NCBI GenBank assembly: GCA_963720735.1
Contig: CAVRGL010000005.1
Location: forward strand, 62,001 to 126,000
Direction: 5' to 3'
DNA length: 64,000 nucleotides
From: JBBRHQ01 sp963720735
GTDB lineage: Bacteria; Actinomycetota; Thermoleophilia; Solirubrobacterales; 70-9
Positions 46,115-53,958 of the stretch are shown here, piece by piece. Position 1 is the first letter of the stretch. Each line of letters starts with the position of its first letter. The notes below the pieces were generated by a model. That model did no database searches. It was not told the DNA's origin and saw only the letters and a program-made list of their open reading frames with translations. Made by a program: the position numbers and the translations under genes.

Positions 46115-46671
46115 GCGAGGACCTCGGCCGCCTGCTTCTCTCACCCGAGGAAGCCGAGGCGATGGAGGCCCACGGCGCCACCGACGCCGCCGTGCTGCTG
46201 GCGCTCTACGGGTGGCCCGAGGAACCGGGCTTGATCTTCACCGAGCGCCGCGCCGACCTCCGCCGCCACGCCGGCGAGATCTCCTTTCCCGGGGGCCGCC
46301 AGGACCATCCGCGCGAGACCCTGCTGGAGACCGCCCTGCGGGAGGCGGAGGAGGAGATCGCCCTGGAGCCGGCATCGGTCGAGGTGGTCGGAGCGCTGCC
46401 GCCGATCGGCACCTTCGTCACCTCCTACAAGGTCCATCCGTTCGTCGGCCTGGTCGACCATCCGCGGGAGCTGGGGCTCGAGCCGAGCCCGGCCGAGGTG
46501 GAGACCGTGCTCACCTTCTCGCTCGAGGTCCTGCGCCAGGGCTTCGGGATGCGGCGCCTCGTCCGCCGCGGCGTGCCGATCCGCACCCCGACCTATTCCG
46601 TCGAGGAGCACATGATCTGGGGCGCGACGGCCCGCATCCTCGGCGACCTCCTCGAGCGGCTCGAGACCTAG
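46111..46671 (+). CDS. NUDIX hydrolase (CoA pyrophosphatase-like)
   Basis: The NUDIX box is clear: GEISFPGGRQDHPRETLLET then ALREAEEEIAL. The preceding LIFTERRADLRRHAGEISFP is the signature of the CoA pyrophosphatase (NudL) group, which cleaves CoA to phosphopantetheine and 3',5'-ADP. The start is uncertain: a CTG at 46111 overlaps the SDR stop and gives a natural first helix (SEDLGRLLLSPEEAEA), while the first ATG is at 46162. The gene ends four bases into the convergent sulfurtransferase gene. Confidence 0.85.
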   Translation: MSEDLGRLLLSPEEAEAMEAHGATDAAVLLALYGWPEEPGLIFTERRADLRRHAGEISFPGGRQDHPRETLLETALREAEEEIALEPASVEVVGALPPIGTFVTSYKVHPFVGLVDHPRELGLEPSPAEVETVLTFSLEVLRQGFGMRRLVRRGVPIRTPTYSVEEHMIWGATARILGDLLERLET

Positions 46672-47510
46672 ATGTCCTTCTCGATCGGGACGCTGACCAG
46701 GTTGCCCCACTCGGTCCAGGAGCCGTCGTAGTTCTTGACGTCCGCCTCTCCGAGCAGCTCGTGCAGGACGAACCAGGTGTGCGCCGAGCGCTCACCGATC
46801 CGGCAGTAGGCGATGATCGGGTTGGCGGCGGAGATCACGCCCTTCGAGGTGTAGAGCTCGCGCAGCTCCTCGGCCGACTTGAAGGTGCCGTCCTCGTTCA
46901 CCGCCTGCGCCCAGGGGACCGAGGCGGCTCCGGGGATGTGGCCTCCTCGCTGAGCGCCCTCCTGCTCGTATCCGGCCATCGCGATCAGCTCCCCGGAGAA
47001 CTCCTGCGGGCTGCGCACGTCGACCAGGCTGACCTCGGCGTCGAGGGCGGCGGCGACCTCGTCGCGCTTGGCGCGGATGCTCTCGTCGCCGGGCTGCGCG
47101 CTGAATGTGGTCGGCTCGTACTCGGGGACCTCGGTCACGGTCTCGCGGCCCTCCGCGACCCACTTCTCGCGGGGCCCGTTGATCAGCTCCACCTTCCCGT
47201 GTCCGTAGTAGCGGAAGTACCAGTAGGTGTAGGCGGCGAACCAGTTGTTGCGATCGCCGTACAGCACCACGGTGTGATCGTTGGAGATCCCGCGGCCGCC
47301 CATCAGCTCGCCGAACGCCTGCGGATCGAGGAAGTCGCGCCTCACCTGGTCCTGGAGGTCGAGCTTCCAGTCGAACCCGATCGCGCCGGGTATGTGCGCC
47401 TCCGCGTAGAGCGCCGGGTTCTCGTCCACCTCGACGATTCGGATCGAGTCGTCGTCAAGGTGCTCCGCGACCCAATCGGTCTCGACCAGGACGTCCTTCG
47501 CGTAGCTCAT
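46668..47510 (-). CDS. Thiosulfate/3-mercaptopyruvate sulfurtransferase
   Basis: The 280-residue product has two rhodanese domains. The first has EAHIPGAIGFDWKLDLQDQV and VVLYGDRNNWFA, with Asp in place of an active Cys. The second has VRSPQEFSG, GGHIPGAASVPWAQAV and the catalytic loop IIAYCRIGERSAHTWF with Cys near residue 239. CRIGERS is typical of actinobacterial SseA/CysA-like enzymes. It moves sulfane sulfur to cyanide or thiols. Its start overlaps the end of the 47507-48046 gene by four bases. Confidence 0.92.
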   Translation of the reverse strand: MSYAKDVLVETDWVAEHLDDDSIRIVEVDENPALYAEAHIPGAIGFDWKLDLQDQVRRDFLDPQAFGELMGGRGISNDHTVVLYGDRNNWFAAYTYWYFRYYGHGKVELINGPREKWVAEGRETVTEVPEYEPTTFSAQPGDESIRAKRDEVAAALDAEVSLVDVRSPQEFSGELIAMAGYEQEGAQRGGHIPGAASVPWAQAVNEDGTFKSAEELRELYTSKGVISAANPIIAYCRIGERSAHTWFVLHELLGEADVKNYDGSWTEWGNLVSVPIEKDI

Positions 47511-48046
47511 TCCAACCTCCGAGTCGGTTTTGGACCGACTCTAGCCCCGCGCTGGCCCTGGGTGATGACTCGGCGGGTCGCAGCAGCCGTCTGCTCGGCC
47601 CAGGCCGGGGGATCGGAGGGCTCCGCGGCGACGATCTCCGCCGGTATCCGCCATCTGCGGGTCGCGGCGCGAACCGCCTCGGCGCCCCCCGCCAGCAGCT
47701 CCGGCTCCACCGTCCCCGCCGCCTCGTAGACGAAGCCCCGCACCGGGGTGTCGACGAGGCGCTCGAGCAGCCGCTCGAGCCGCGTACCGTGGATCGCCGC
47801 GAGCGCTTCGCGATCACCGCTCGCCGAGCCCAGCAGCCAGTGGACGACGGTGACGTCGCCGACCAGGTCGAGAACCGTGCCAGGCCGATCCGGATCGGCC
47901 AGCGCCGCCTCGATCCCGGCCGCGCTCACCCCGTCGAGGCCGGCCTGCGAGCGGGAGGTGCCGCGGACCGCCCAGCCCTGCTCCAGCAGGCTCGCTCCGA
48001 GGAGCCTGCCGCGGCATCCGCAGCCGACGATCAGCGCCCGGGCCAC
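47507..48046 (-). CDS. NAD(P)-binding Rossmann protein, short
   Basis: The 179-residue product starts with a Rossmann motif (RALIVGCGCRGRLLGASLLE then QGWAVRGTSRS) and continues with VVHWLLGSASGDREALAAIH and a late EAAGTVEPELLAGG. It resembles short NAD-dependent epimerase-like proteins but lacks the YxxxK pair, so catalysis is doubtful. It is translationally coupled to the sulfurtransferase downstream. Confidence 0.7.
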   Translation of the reverse strand: MARALIVGCGCRGRLLGASLLEQGWAVRGTSRSQAGLDGVSAAGIEAALADPDRPGTVLDLVGDVTVVHWLLGSASGDREALAAIHGTRLERLLERLVDTPVRGFVYEAAGTVEPELLAGGAEAVRAATRRWRIPAEIVAAEPSDPPAWAEQTAAATRRVITQGQRGARVGPKPTRRLE

Positions 48047-48053
48047 CGGCGGC

Positions 48054-48347
48054 TCAGGCCGCCCCGAAGGGTCCGCGACCGCGCAGGCGGTTGATCTCGT
48101 CCTCGGCGACCTTGCGACGCAGCTCGCGCTCGGTCAGCTCCGGTGCGCCCCGCCGCCTTCGCATCTCGTTCTGGGCCTCGATCATCTGCTCGATGTCCTC
48201 AGCCTCCAGGACAGCCTCGACCTCGGGGGAGCGGGTCGGCTTCCAGTCGACCAGATCGGCCCCGCTTCCGGGGTAGAAGTGGCCAACCAGGAGCAGCACG
48301 CCGATCAGGAATGCGAGGATCGCCAACGTCGCCAGAATGAACCCCAC
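48054..48347 (-). CDS. Small membrane protein with charged tail
   Basis: The GTG at 48347 is preferred. The frame extends to 48428, but that part is translated from a repeat element. The product of 97 residues has one membrane helix (VGFILATLAILAFLIGVLLL) and a charged helical tail (EDIEQMIEAQNEMRRRRGAP, TERELRRKVAEDEINRLRG). It is probably a small anchor or adaptor. It ends eight bases before the Rossmann-protein gene, suggesting a three-gene operon. Confidence 0.65.
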   Translation of the reverse strand: MGFILATLAILAFLIGVLLLVGHFYPGSGADLVDWKPTRSPEVEAVLEAEDIEQMIEAQNEMRRRRGAPELTERELRRKVAEDEINRLRGRGPFGAA

Positions 48348-48381
48348 GGGGGCAGGATAGGGCGTCGCGCCGGCGTGAATG

Positions 48382-48437
48382 ACTTGCGGCGGCTTCGCCG
48401 CCTTACATGCATGTGCCGGCGCTAACACCGCGCCGGC
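48382..48437 (+). repeat. Double-hairpin element, copy 1
   Basis: 56 bases with two perfect short hairpins, GGCGGC-TTC-GCCGCC and GCCGGCGC-TAACACC-GCGCCGGC, joined by TTACATGCATGT. A copy with three differences lies at 60170-60225. Both are in divergent promoter regions, about 30 bases before a plus-strand start. Confidence 0.75.
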
Positions 48438-48468
48438 AAACAGTCAATCGGTTAGCCTCGCCCGCTGA

Positions 48469-49263
48469 ATGCCAGAGCGGGAGCTATCGAGCGTAGACGG
48501 CGAGATCCGGCCCACTGCGGAGGCGACGGTCCCGCTCAAGGACGATGGCCTCTACCGCGGCGACGGCGCCTTCGAGGTGATCCGCCTCTACGCAGGCACC
48601 CCCTTCGCGCTGGGGGAGCACCTCGACCGAATGGAGCGCTCGGCGGCCGCGATCAGGCTGCCCTTCGATCGCGGAGCCCTGGAGCGGGAGATCTCGGCGC
48701 TGCTGGCAGAGCACGGCGACGGCGAGGCCCAGCTGCGCCTGATCGTCACCCGCGCGGGCCGGCGAATCGCCCTCACCGAGCCGCTCCCCGAGCACGCCGA
48801 GACGGTCTCCCTCGCCACCGTCACCTACAACCCGACGGTGATCCTCAACGGGGTGAAGTCGCTCTCCTACGCCGCGAACATGCAGGCGACGCGCCAGGCT
48901 CAGGAGCAGGGAGCCGACGAGGCGGTCCTGACCACCTCCGGCGGCACGGTGCTCGAGGCCCCGACCTCCACCCTCTTCTGGGTCTCGGCAGAGGACGGAA
49001 CCCTGCGCACCACCGAGGTGCGCGCCGGCGTGCTCCGCTCGATCACCCGGGACCGGCTGATCGAGGAGCTCCACGTCGAGGAAGGGACCTTCCATCTCGA
49101 CGACCTGCGGGGCGCCCACGAGGCCTTCCTCGCGTCCACGGTGCGCGAGGTCCAGTCGGTCTCCTCGCTCGACGGGCGCGCCTATCCCGCCGTCCCCGGC
49201 CCCCGCACCGAGGAGGCGGCCACGGCGTTCGGCGAGGTCCTCGAGCGACAGCTCGGGAGCTGA
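48469..49263 (+). CDS. Class IV PLP aminotransferase or aminodeoxychorismate lyase-like
   Basis: The 264-residue product has the fold-type IV pattern: DDGLYRGDGAFEVIRLYAGT, HLDRMERSAAAIRLPF, the PLP lysine in ILNGVKSLSYAANMQATRQA, then ADEAVLTTSGGTVLEAPTST and RAGVLRSITRDRLIEE. It belongs to the branched-chain aminotransferase, D-amino-acid aminotransferase or PabC group; sequence alone does not decide which. It begins a run of plus-strand genes leading into the beta-oxidation set. Confidence 0.88.
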   Translation: MPERELSSVDGEIRPTAEATVPLKDDGLYRGDGAFEVIRLYAGTPFALGEHLDRMERSAAAIRLPFDRGALEREISALLAEHGDGEAQLRLIVTRAGRRIALTEPLPEHAETVSLATVTYNPTVILNGVKSLSYAANMQATRQAQEQGADEAVLTTSGGTVLEAPTSTLFWVSAEDGTLRTTEVRAGVLRSITRDRLIEELHVEEGTFHLDDLRGAHEAFLASTVREVQSVSSLDGRAYPAVPGPRTEEAATAFGEVLERQLGS

Positions 49264-49316
49264 ATCCCGGCGCTCGGGTTTCGCCGCCCGCGTCCCGTTG
49301 GATAGCCTCGCGGCCG

Positions 49317-50495
49317 ATGGACTTCGAGCTGACCGACGAGCAGCGCCTGATCTCGGAGTCGGCGCGCGAGTTCTCCGACCGCGAGATCTTGCCCCGGGCC
49401 CGCGACAACGACCGCGCCGCCCGCTTCGACATCGATCTCGCCCGCAAGATCGGCGAGGTCGGCTATCTCGGGGCGCCGGTCGCCGAGGAATACGGTGGAA
49501 GGGGCCTCGACTACATGGGCTACGGGCTGATCGTCGAGCAGATCGGCCGTGCCGACTCGGCGGCGCGAACCGTGGTCTCGGTTCAGACCTCGCTCGTCTG
49601 CGGCTCGATCGAGCGCTGGGGGAGCGAGGAGCAGAAGCGAAGCCTGCTGCCCCGGCTCTGCTCGGGCGAGGCGTTCGGCTGCTTCGGGCTGACCGAGCCC
49701 GACACGGGCTCGGACGCCGCCAACCTCCGCACCAGGGCAAAGAGGACCGACGCCGGCTGGTCGATCAGCGGCCAGAAGATGTGGATCTCGCTCGGCAACG
49801 TCGCCGAGGTGGCGCTGATCTTCGCCCAGACCGACCCGGCCAAGAAGCACCGTGGCCTGGCCTGCTTCTTGGTGCCGACCGCCAGCGACGGCTTCAGCAC
49901 CCAGGAGATCCACGGCAAGCTCGGGCTGCGCGCCTCCGATACCGCGTCGCTGGCGCTCGACGAGGTCGAGGTGCCCGAAGACGCGATGCTCGGCGAGATC
50001 GGCGACGGCTTCAAGGTCGCGATGAGCGCCCTCGACGCCGGCCGCTACAGCGTCGCCGCCGGCTGTGTCGGGATCTGCGACGGCTGCGTCGACGCCTCGG
50101 TGGCGTACTCGACCGAGCGCAAGCAGTTCGGAGTGCCCCTGGCCCGCTTCCAGCTGGTCCAGGAGATGATCGCCGAGATGATCGTCAAGCGCGATGCCGC
50201 CCGGATGCTGGTCTGGCGAGCCGCCGACCTAAAGGACCGGGGGCTCCCGAACACAACCGAGACCTCGGTGGCCAAGTACTACGCCACCGAGTCGGCGGTC
50301 GAGTGCGCCAACCTGGCGATCCAGGTCCACGGCGGATCGGGGTACGTCGACGACTACCCGGTGGAGCGCTACCTGCGCGACGCCCGGGTGACGACCCTCT
50401 ATGAGGGGACCTCGCAGATCCAGAAGCTGATCATCGGCCGCGCCGCGACGGGGATCAACGCGATGGTGCCGATGTCGACCGACGACGAGGGATAA
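49317..50495 (+). CDS. Acyl-CoA dehydrogenase
   Basis: The 392-residue product is a full acyl-CoA dehydrogenase: an N-terminal helical domain (MDFELTDEQRLISESAREFS), FAD motifs CFGLTEPDTGSDAANLRTRA and WSISGQKMWISLGNVAEVAL, and the catalytic Glu in TTLYEGTSQIQKLIIGRA near residue 370. It performs the first oxidation of fatty or branched acyl-CoA, passing electrons to ETF. Hydratase and hydroxyacyl-CoA dehydrogenase genes follow on the same strand. Confidence 0.95.
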   Translation: MDFELTDEQRLISESAREFSDREILPRARDNDRAARFDIDLARKIGEVGYLGAPVAEEYGGRGLDYMGYGLIVEQIGRADSAARTVVSVQTSLVCGSIERWGSEEQKRSLLPRLCSGEAFGCFGLTEPDTGSDAANLRTRAKRTDAGWSISGQKMWISLGNVAEVALIFAQTDPAKKHRGLACFLVPTASDGFSTQEIHGKLGLRASDTASLALDEVEVPEDAMLGEIGDGFKVAMSALDAGRYSVAAGCVGICDGCVDASVAYSTERKQFGVPLARFQLVQEMIAEMIVKRDAARMLVWRAADLKDRGLPNTTETSVAKYYATESAVECANLAIQVHGGSGYVDDYPVERYLRDARVTTLYEGTSQIQKLIIGRAATGINAMVPMSTDDEG

Positions 50496-50507
50496 CCGGT
50501 CGCCCAG

Positions 50508-51269
50508 CTGGTCGAGATCTCGATCGACGGCCATGTCGCCCTCCTGCGGCTGAACCGCCCCGAGGCCCGCAACGCGCTCTCGCCGGAGATGATGGGCGAG
50601 ATCGCCGAATCGCTCGAGCGCCTCGATCCGGACCCCGGGGTCCACTGCGTGGTGATCGCCGGCAGCGACGAGGTCTTTGCCGCGGGCGCCGACATCAAGG
50701 CGATGAGCGAGCGCACCTTCCCCGAGGCCCTCTACCACCCCGCGGCTGCCTTCTGGAAGCGGCTCGGCGCGGTGAAGACGCCGATGATCGCCGCGGTCTC
50801 GGGGTGGGCCCTGGGTGGCGGCTGCGAGCTGGCGCTGGCCTGCGACCTGATCGTCGCCTCGGAGACTGCCGAGTTCGGGCAGCCCGAAATCACCCTGGGG
50901 ATCATCCCCGGCGGCGGCGGCACGCAGCGCCTCGCCCGCGTCCTCGGCAAGCAGCGGGCGATGGAGCTGGTGCTCACCGGCAGGCGCTTCGACGCCCTGG
51001 AGGCTGAGCGGCTCGGGCTCGTCAATCAGGTGGCCAGCAAGAAGGAGTGGCTGGAGCGTGCGATGGAGCTGGCGCAGACCGTGGCCCGCCGCCCGCCGCT
51101 CGCCGCCCGGCTCGCCAAGCAGGCGGTGATCGCCGCCGAGGAGGGCTCGCTCTCCTCCGGCCTGGAGACCGAGCGGCGCCTCTACGAGCTGGCGATGGCG
51201 ACCGAGGACCGGGTCGAGGGGATGCAGGCCTTCACCGAGAAGCGGCGCCCGGAGTTCCGCGGGCGCTAG
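50508..51269 (+). CDS. Enoyl-CoA hydratase, unusual start
   Basis: The crotonase fold is complete: LVEISIDGHVALLRLNRPEA then RNALSPEM, the oxyanion loop AAGADIKAMSERTF, GWALGGGCELALACDLIV with one catalytic Glu, and EFGQPEITLGIIPGGGGTQR with the other. Homology begins right after the TAA of the acyl-CoA dehydrogenase and in the same frame, yet there is no ATG, GTG or TTG there. The CTG at 50508 is the best candidate; the first ATG (50589) would delete about 27 conserved residues. It hydrates 2-enoyl-CoA in beta-oxidation. Confidence 0.85.
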   Translation: MVEISIDGHVALLRLNRPEARNALSPEMMGEIAESLERLDPDPGVHCVVIAGSDEVFAAGADIKAMSERTFPEALYHPAAAFWKRLGAVKTPMIAAVSGWALGGGCELALACDLIVASETAEFGQPEITLGIIPGGGGTQRLARVLGKQRAMELVLTGRRFDALEAERLGLVNQVASKKEWLERAMELAQTVARRPPLAARLAKQAVIAAEEGSLSSGLETERRLYELAMATEDRVEGMQAFTEKRRPEFRGR

Positions 51270-51275
51270 CCGTCG

Positions 51276-52721
51276 ATGGTCGAGCGGATCGGGGTCGTCG
51301 GGGCGGGAACCATGGGGGCCGGGATCGCGCAGCTCGGCTGTCTCGGCGGCTTCGAGACGCTCCTGCACGATCCGGTCCCCGAGGCCCTCGATTCGGCTCC
51401 CGCCCGCCTGCGCTCAGCCTTGGAGAAGGGAACGGCGAGGGGGCGCTGGAGCGGTGAGGAGGCCGAGGCCGCCGCGGAGCGCCTCCGGCCTGCGTCCGAG
51501 CCGGCGGAGCTTGCCGGCTGCGAGCTTGTGATCGAGGCTGCGCCCGAGGAGCTGGCGCTGAAGCGCGAGCTGCTCGCAGAGCTGGCGGGCATATGCGGCC
51601 CGGAGACGATCCTCGCCACCAACACCTCCTCGCTCTCGGTGACCGCGATCGCGGCGGCGGTCCCGGGGCCGGGCCGGGTGGTCGGCATGCACTTCTTCAA
51701 CCCTCCGGCGCTGATGCGACTGGTCGAGGTCGTCGCGGGAGACGAGTCCTCCGAGGAGGCGCTCGGCAGGACGACCGAAGTGGCCGTACGAATGGGACGC
51801 ACGCCGGTGCGGGCCGCCGATCAGATCGGCTTCATCGGCAACCGCTGCGCGCGGCCCTTCTCGCTGGAGGGGCTGCGGCTGCTGGGGGCGCGGGTCGCCG
51901 GCCACGAGCAGATCGACCGCATCTGCCGGCTCGGCGGCGGCTTTCGGATGGGGCCGTTCGAGCTCACCGACCTGGTTGGGATCGACGTCAACCTCGACGT
52001 CGCCAACTCCTTCTGGGAGCAGAGCTTCCACGAGCCGCGCTGGCAGCCGCACCCGATCCAGACGCGGATGGTCGCCTCGGGCCGGCTTGGCCGCAAGGCC
52101 GGGCGCGGCTACTACGACTACGCCTCTCCTCCCCACCGCCCCGAGGACCGTCCCCTCCGGGAGGCCACGGCGGAGGCCGGATCCGGGCTCGACCTCGACG
52201 CCGGGGAGATCGCCACGGACCGCTTCCGGGCGCTGCGACTCGAGCACGGCAGCCTGAACTCACTCGCCCCGGGCGAGGATGCGGTCGGCTTCATGGCCCT
52301 CCCCGACCTCGAATCGGCGCGGCTGGTCGAGCTGACCCGCGCTGAGGCGACGAGCGCCGCGAGCGCCGATGCCGCCGAGGCCCACTTCGCCTCGCTCGGA
52401 AAGCACGTCGAGTGGGTCGAGGACGCGCCGGGCCTGGTCCTGGGGCGAATCGTCGCCCAGCTGGTCAACGAGGCCCACTTCGCCCTCGGGGCCGGGGTGG
52501 CGAGCGCCGGGGACATCGACACCGCGATGCGGCTCGGCTTCAACTACCCGCGCGGGCCGTTCGCGTGGTGCGAGGCGATCGGGGCTTCCAGGGTGCTGGC
52601 GATCCTCGATGCCCTGCGCTCCGAGCTGGGCGAGGAGCGCTACCGCGCCGCGCCGGCATTGCGCCGCGCCGCCGCCTCAGCAGCGGACGTGGGACCTTTG
52701 AACCGCCATATAGGCAGCTGA
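51276..52721 (+). CDS. 3-hydroxyacyl-CoA dehydrogenase
   Basis: The 481-residue product has an N-terminal NAD domain (RIGVVGAGTMGAGIAQLGCL), the signature VVGMHFFNPPALMRLVEVVA with the catalytic His, and two C-terminal 3HCDH domains (DQIGFIGNRCARPFSLEGLR and LGRIVAQLVNEAHFALGAGV). This double-domain form is typical of PaaH/FadB2-like enzymes. It oxidises 3-hydroxyacyl-CoA after the hydratase. Its last 35 bases form one arm of a long inverted repeat. Confidence 0.94.
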   Translation: MVERIGVVGAGTMGAGIAQLGCLGGFETLLHDPVPEALDSAPARLRSALEKGTARGRWSGEEAEAAAERLRPASEPAELAGCELVIEAAPEELALKRELLAELAGICGPETILATNTSSLSVTAIAAAVPGPGRVVGMHFFNPPALMRLVEVVAGDESSEEALGRTTEVAVRMGRTPVRAADQIGFIGNRCARPFSLEGLRLLGARVAGHEQIDRICRLGGGFRMGPFELTDLVGIDVNLDVANSFWEQSFHEPRWQPHPIQTRMVASGRLGRKAGRGYYDYASPPHRPEDRPLREATAEAGSGLDLDAGEIATDRFRALRLEHGSLNSLAPGEDAVGFMALPDLESARLVELTRAEATSAASADAAEAHFASLGKHVEWVEDAPGLVLGRIVAQLVNEAHFALGAGVASAGDIDTAMRLGFNYPRGPFAWCEAIGASRVLAILDALRSELGEERYRAAPALRRAAASAADVGPLNRHIGS

Positions 52722-52733
52722 AAGGTCCCACGT
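52687..52733. repeat. Perfect 13-bp inverted repeat at a convergent gene end
   Basis: ACGTGGGACCTTT (52687-52699) pairs perfectly with AAAGGTCCCACGT (52721-52733) across a 21-base loop. The left arm is inside the hydroxyacyl-CoA dehydrogenase gene. The A-rich run after it (52740-52750) is on the wrong strand for a normal plus-strand terminator, and for minus-strand transcription the T run comes before the hairpin. Confidence 0.8.
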
Positions 52734-52759
52734 CGGCGAAAACAAAAAAAGGGGAAGGG

Positions 52760-53905
52760 CTAGCCCGGAACTCCCGCTGAATTCGGCCGCTCGATCTGCC
52801 CGTATCGCATGCCGCCGTAGAAGAAGGTGGGCAGCACCGGCCACTGGCGCTTCCAGTTGGCCATCTCCGAGGAGGGGAGCACGTTGAGGAAGCGGGGATC
52901 GCGGGGGTTCGGGTCGGCGAGCGCCTTCTCCTTGACCATCGAGTCGTACTGGTCGATCGAGTCCTCGAGGGTGTTGGAGTTGAGGATCACCTCGCGCCCG
53001 AAGAACTCCGCGGTGCGCCGGACCCCGGGGATCTTCGAGAGGTGCGGGTGCCAGGAGTCGGCGCTGACGCCGTTCTCGGAGCTCACCCAGACGCCGTCCT
53101 CGGTGTTGACGCAGAGCGAGTGGTTGCCGTCGGTGTGGCCGGGCGTCCAGACCAAGGCAACTCCCTTGCCGAGCTCGACGTCACCGTCGAGGAGGACGAC
53201 GTTGTCCTCGTCCACGCCGGCGATCCCCTCCTTCACGTACCAGGCCCACTGCATCGGGTGGATCGAGGAGAAGGTGTCCCACTCGCGTCGCTGGGTCAGC
53301 AGCTTCGCGTTCGGGAACAGCGGGGCGACCGCCTCGGGATGCCCGGGCGGGGGGTCGCTGGAGCCGAGGATGAAGCGGACGTCCTGGACGTGGAGGTGGT
53401 CGAAGCTGACGAAGTCGACGTCCTCGGGCCGCAGCCCGGCCTCGGCCAGGGCGCTGGGCACGGTGTTCCAGATGGTCGAGAGCACCTTGTAGGTGAGGAA
53501 CTCGCCGGCCGCGCCCGGCAGCCTCTCCATCCGCTCGATCATCTGCTGGTAGAAGGGCGCCTCCTGCGGGCCTTCGGTGACGGTCGGCTCGTAGGCCAGC
53601 GTGCGCAGCTCGCCCTCGAAGTCCTCGTACTGGACGACCTGGAGGCGGTTGATGATGTTGATGTAGGGGTTGGGGCCGACCGCGGCGCCGCCGAAGGCGA
53701 ACTTCAGCGGGTACCCGGCGGAGGCGATGTCGACCGTGCGGATCCCGCGGACCCTGTTCTCGGGGACGGCGAATCGCTCCCGGAAGGCCGCTGCGGCCTC
53801 GCGGATCGCCGCGGGCCGCTCTCCCCTGGGCCAGGTCTCGTTCGCCTCGTCGAACTCGTGAAAGGGCCTCAGCCCGACCTTCTCGGGGCTCTCGATCGCG
53901 GCCAT
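52760..53905 (-). CDS. MBL-fold protein with altered zinc motif
   Basis: The 381-residue product has a beta-lactamase-like fold: VDFVSFDHLHVQDVRFILGS where HxHxDH is expected, then GDVELGKGVALVWTPGHTDG followed by NHSLCV. The first site reads HLHVQD, so the Asp and final His of the motif are changed; the GHT histidine is kept. Activity is uncertain. The long N-terminus of about 150 residues is also unusual. It converges on the beta-oxidation operon. Confidence 0.75.
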   Translation of the reverse strand: MAAIESPEKVGLRPFHEFDEANETWPRGERPAAIREAAAAFRERFAVPENRVRGIRTVDIASAGYPLKFAFGGAAVGPNPYINIINRLQVVQYEDFEGELRTLAYEPTVTEGPQEAPFYQQMIERMERLPGAAGEFLTYKVLSTIWNTVPSALAEAGLRPEDVDFVSFDHLHVQDVRFILGSSDPPPGHPEAVAPLFPNAKLLTQRREWDTFSSIHPMQWAWYVKEGIAGVDEDNVVLLDGDVELGKGVALVWTPGHTDGNHSLCVNTEDGVWVSSENGVSADSWHPHLSKIPGVRRTAEFFGREVILNSNTLEDSIDQYDSMVKEKALADPNPRDPRFLNVLPSSEMANWKRQWPVLPTFFYGGMRYGQIERPNSAGVPG

Positions 53906-53958
53906 ATCGGTTCCTCCATTGATCGCGGCTTGCCGCGATCCACTCTACCCGGACGGGC

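Noticed and set aside
48348..48428. N-terminal extension of the small membrane protein
   Set aside because: It is translated from the double-hairpin repeat. The same peptide-like string arises at the other copy of the repeat.
52687..52733. Intrinsic terminator
   Set aside because: The T run is upstream of the hairpin on the minus strand and reads as A on the plus strand, so it lacks the required U tract.
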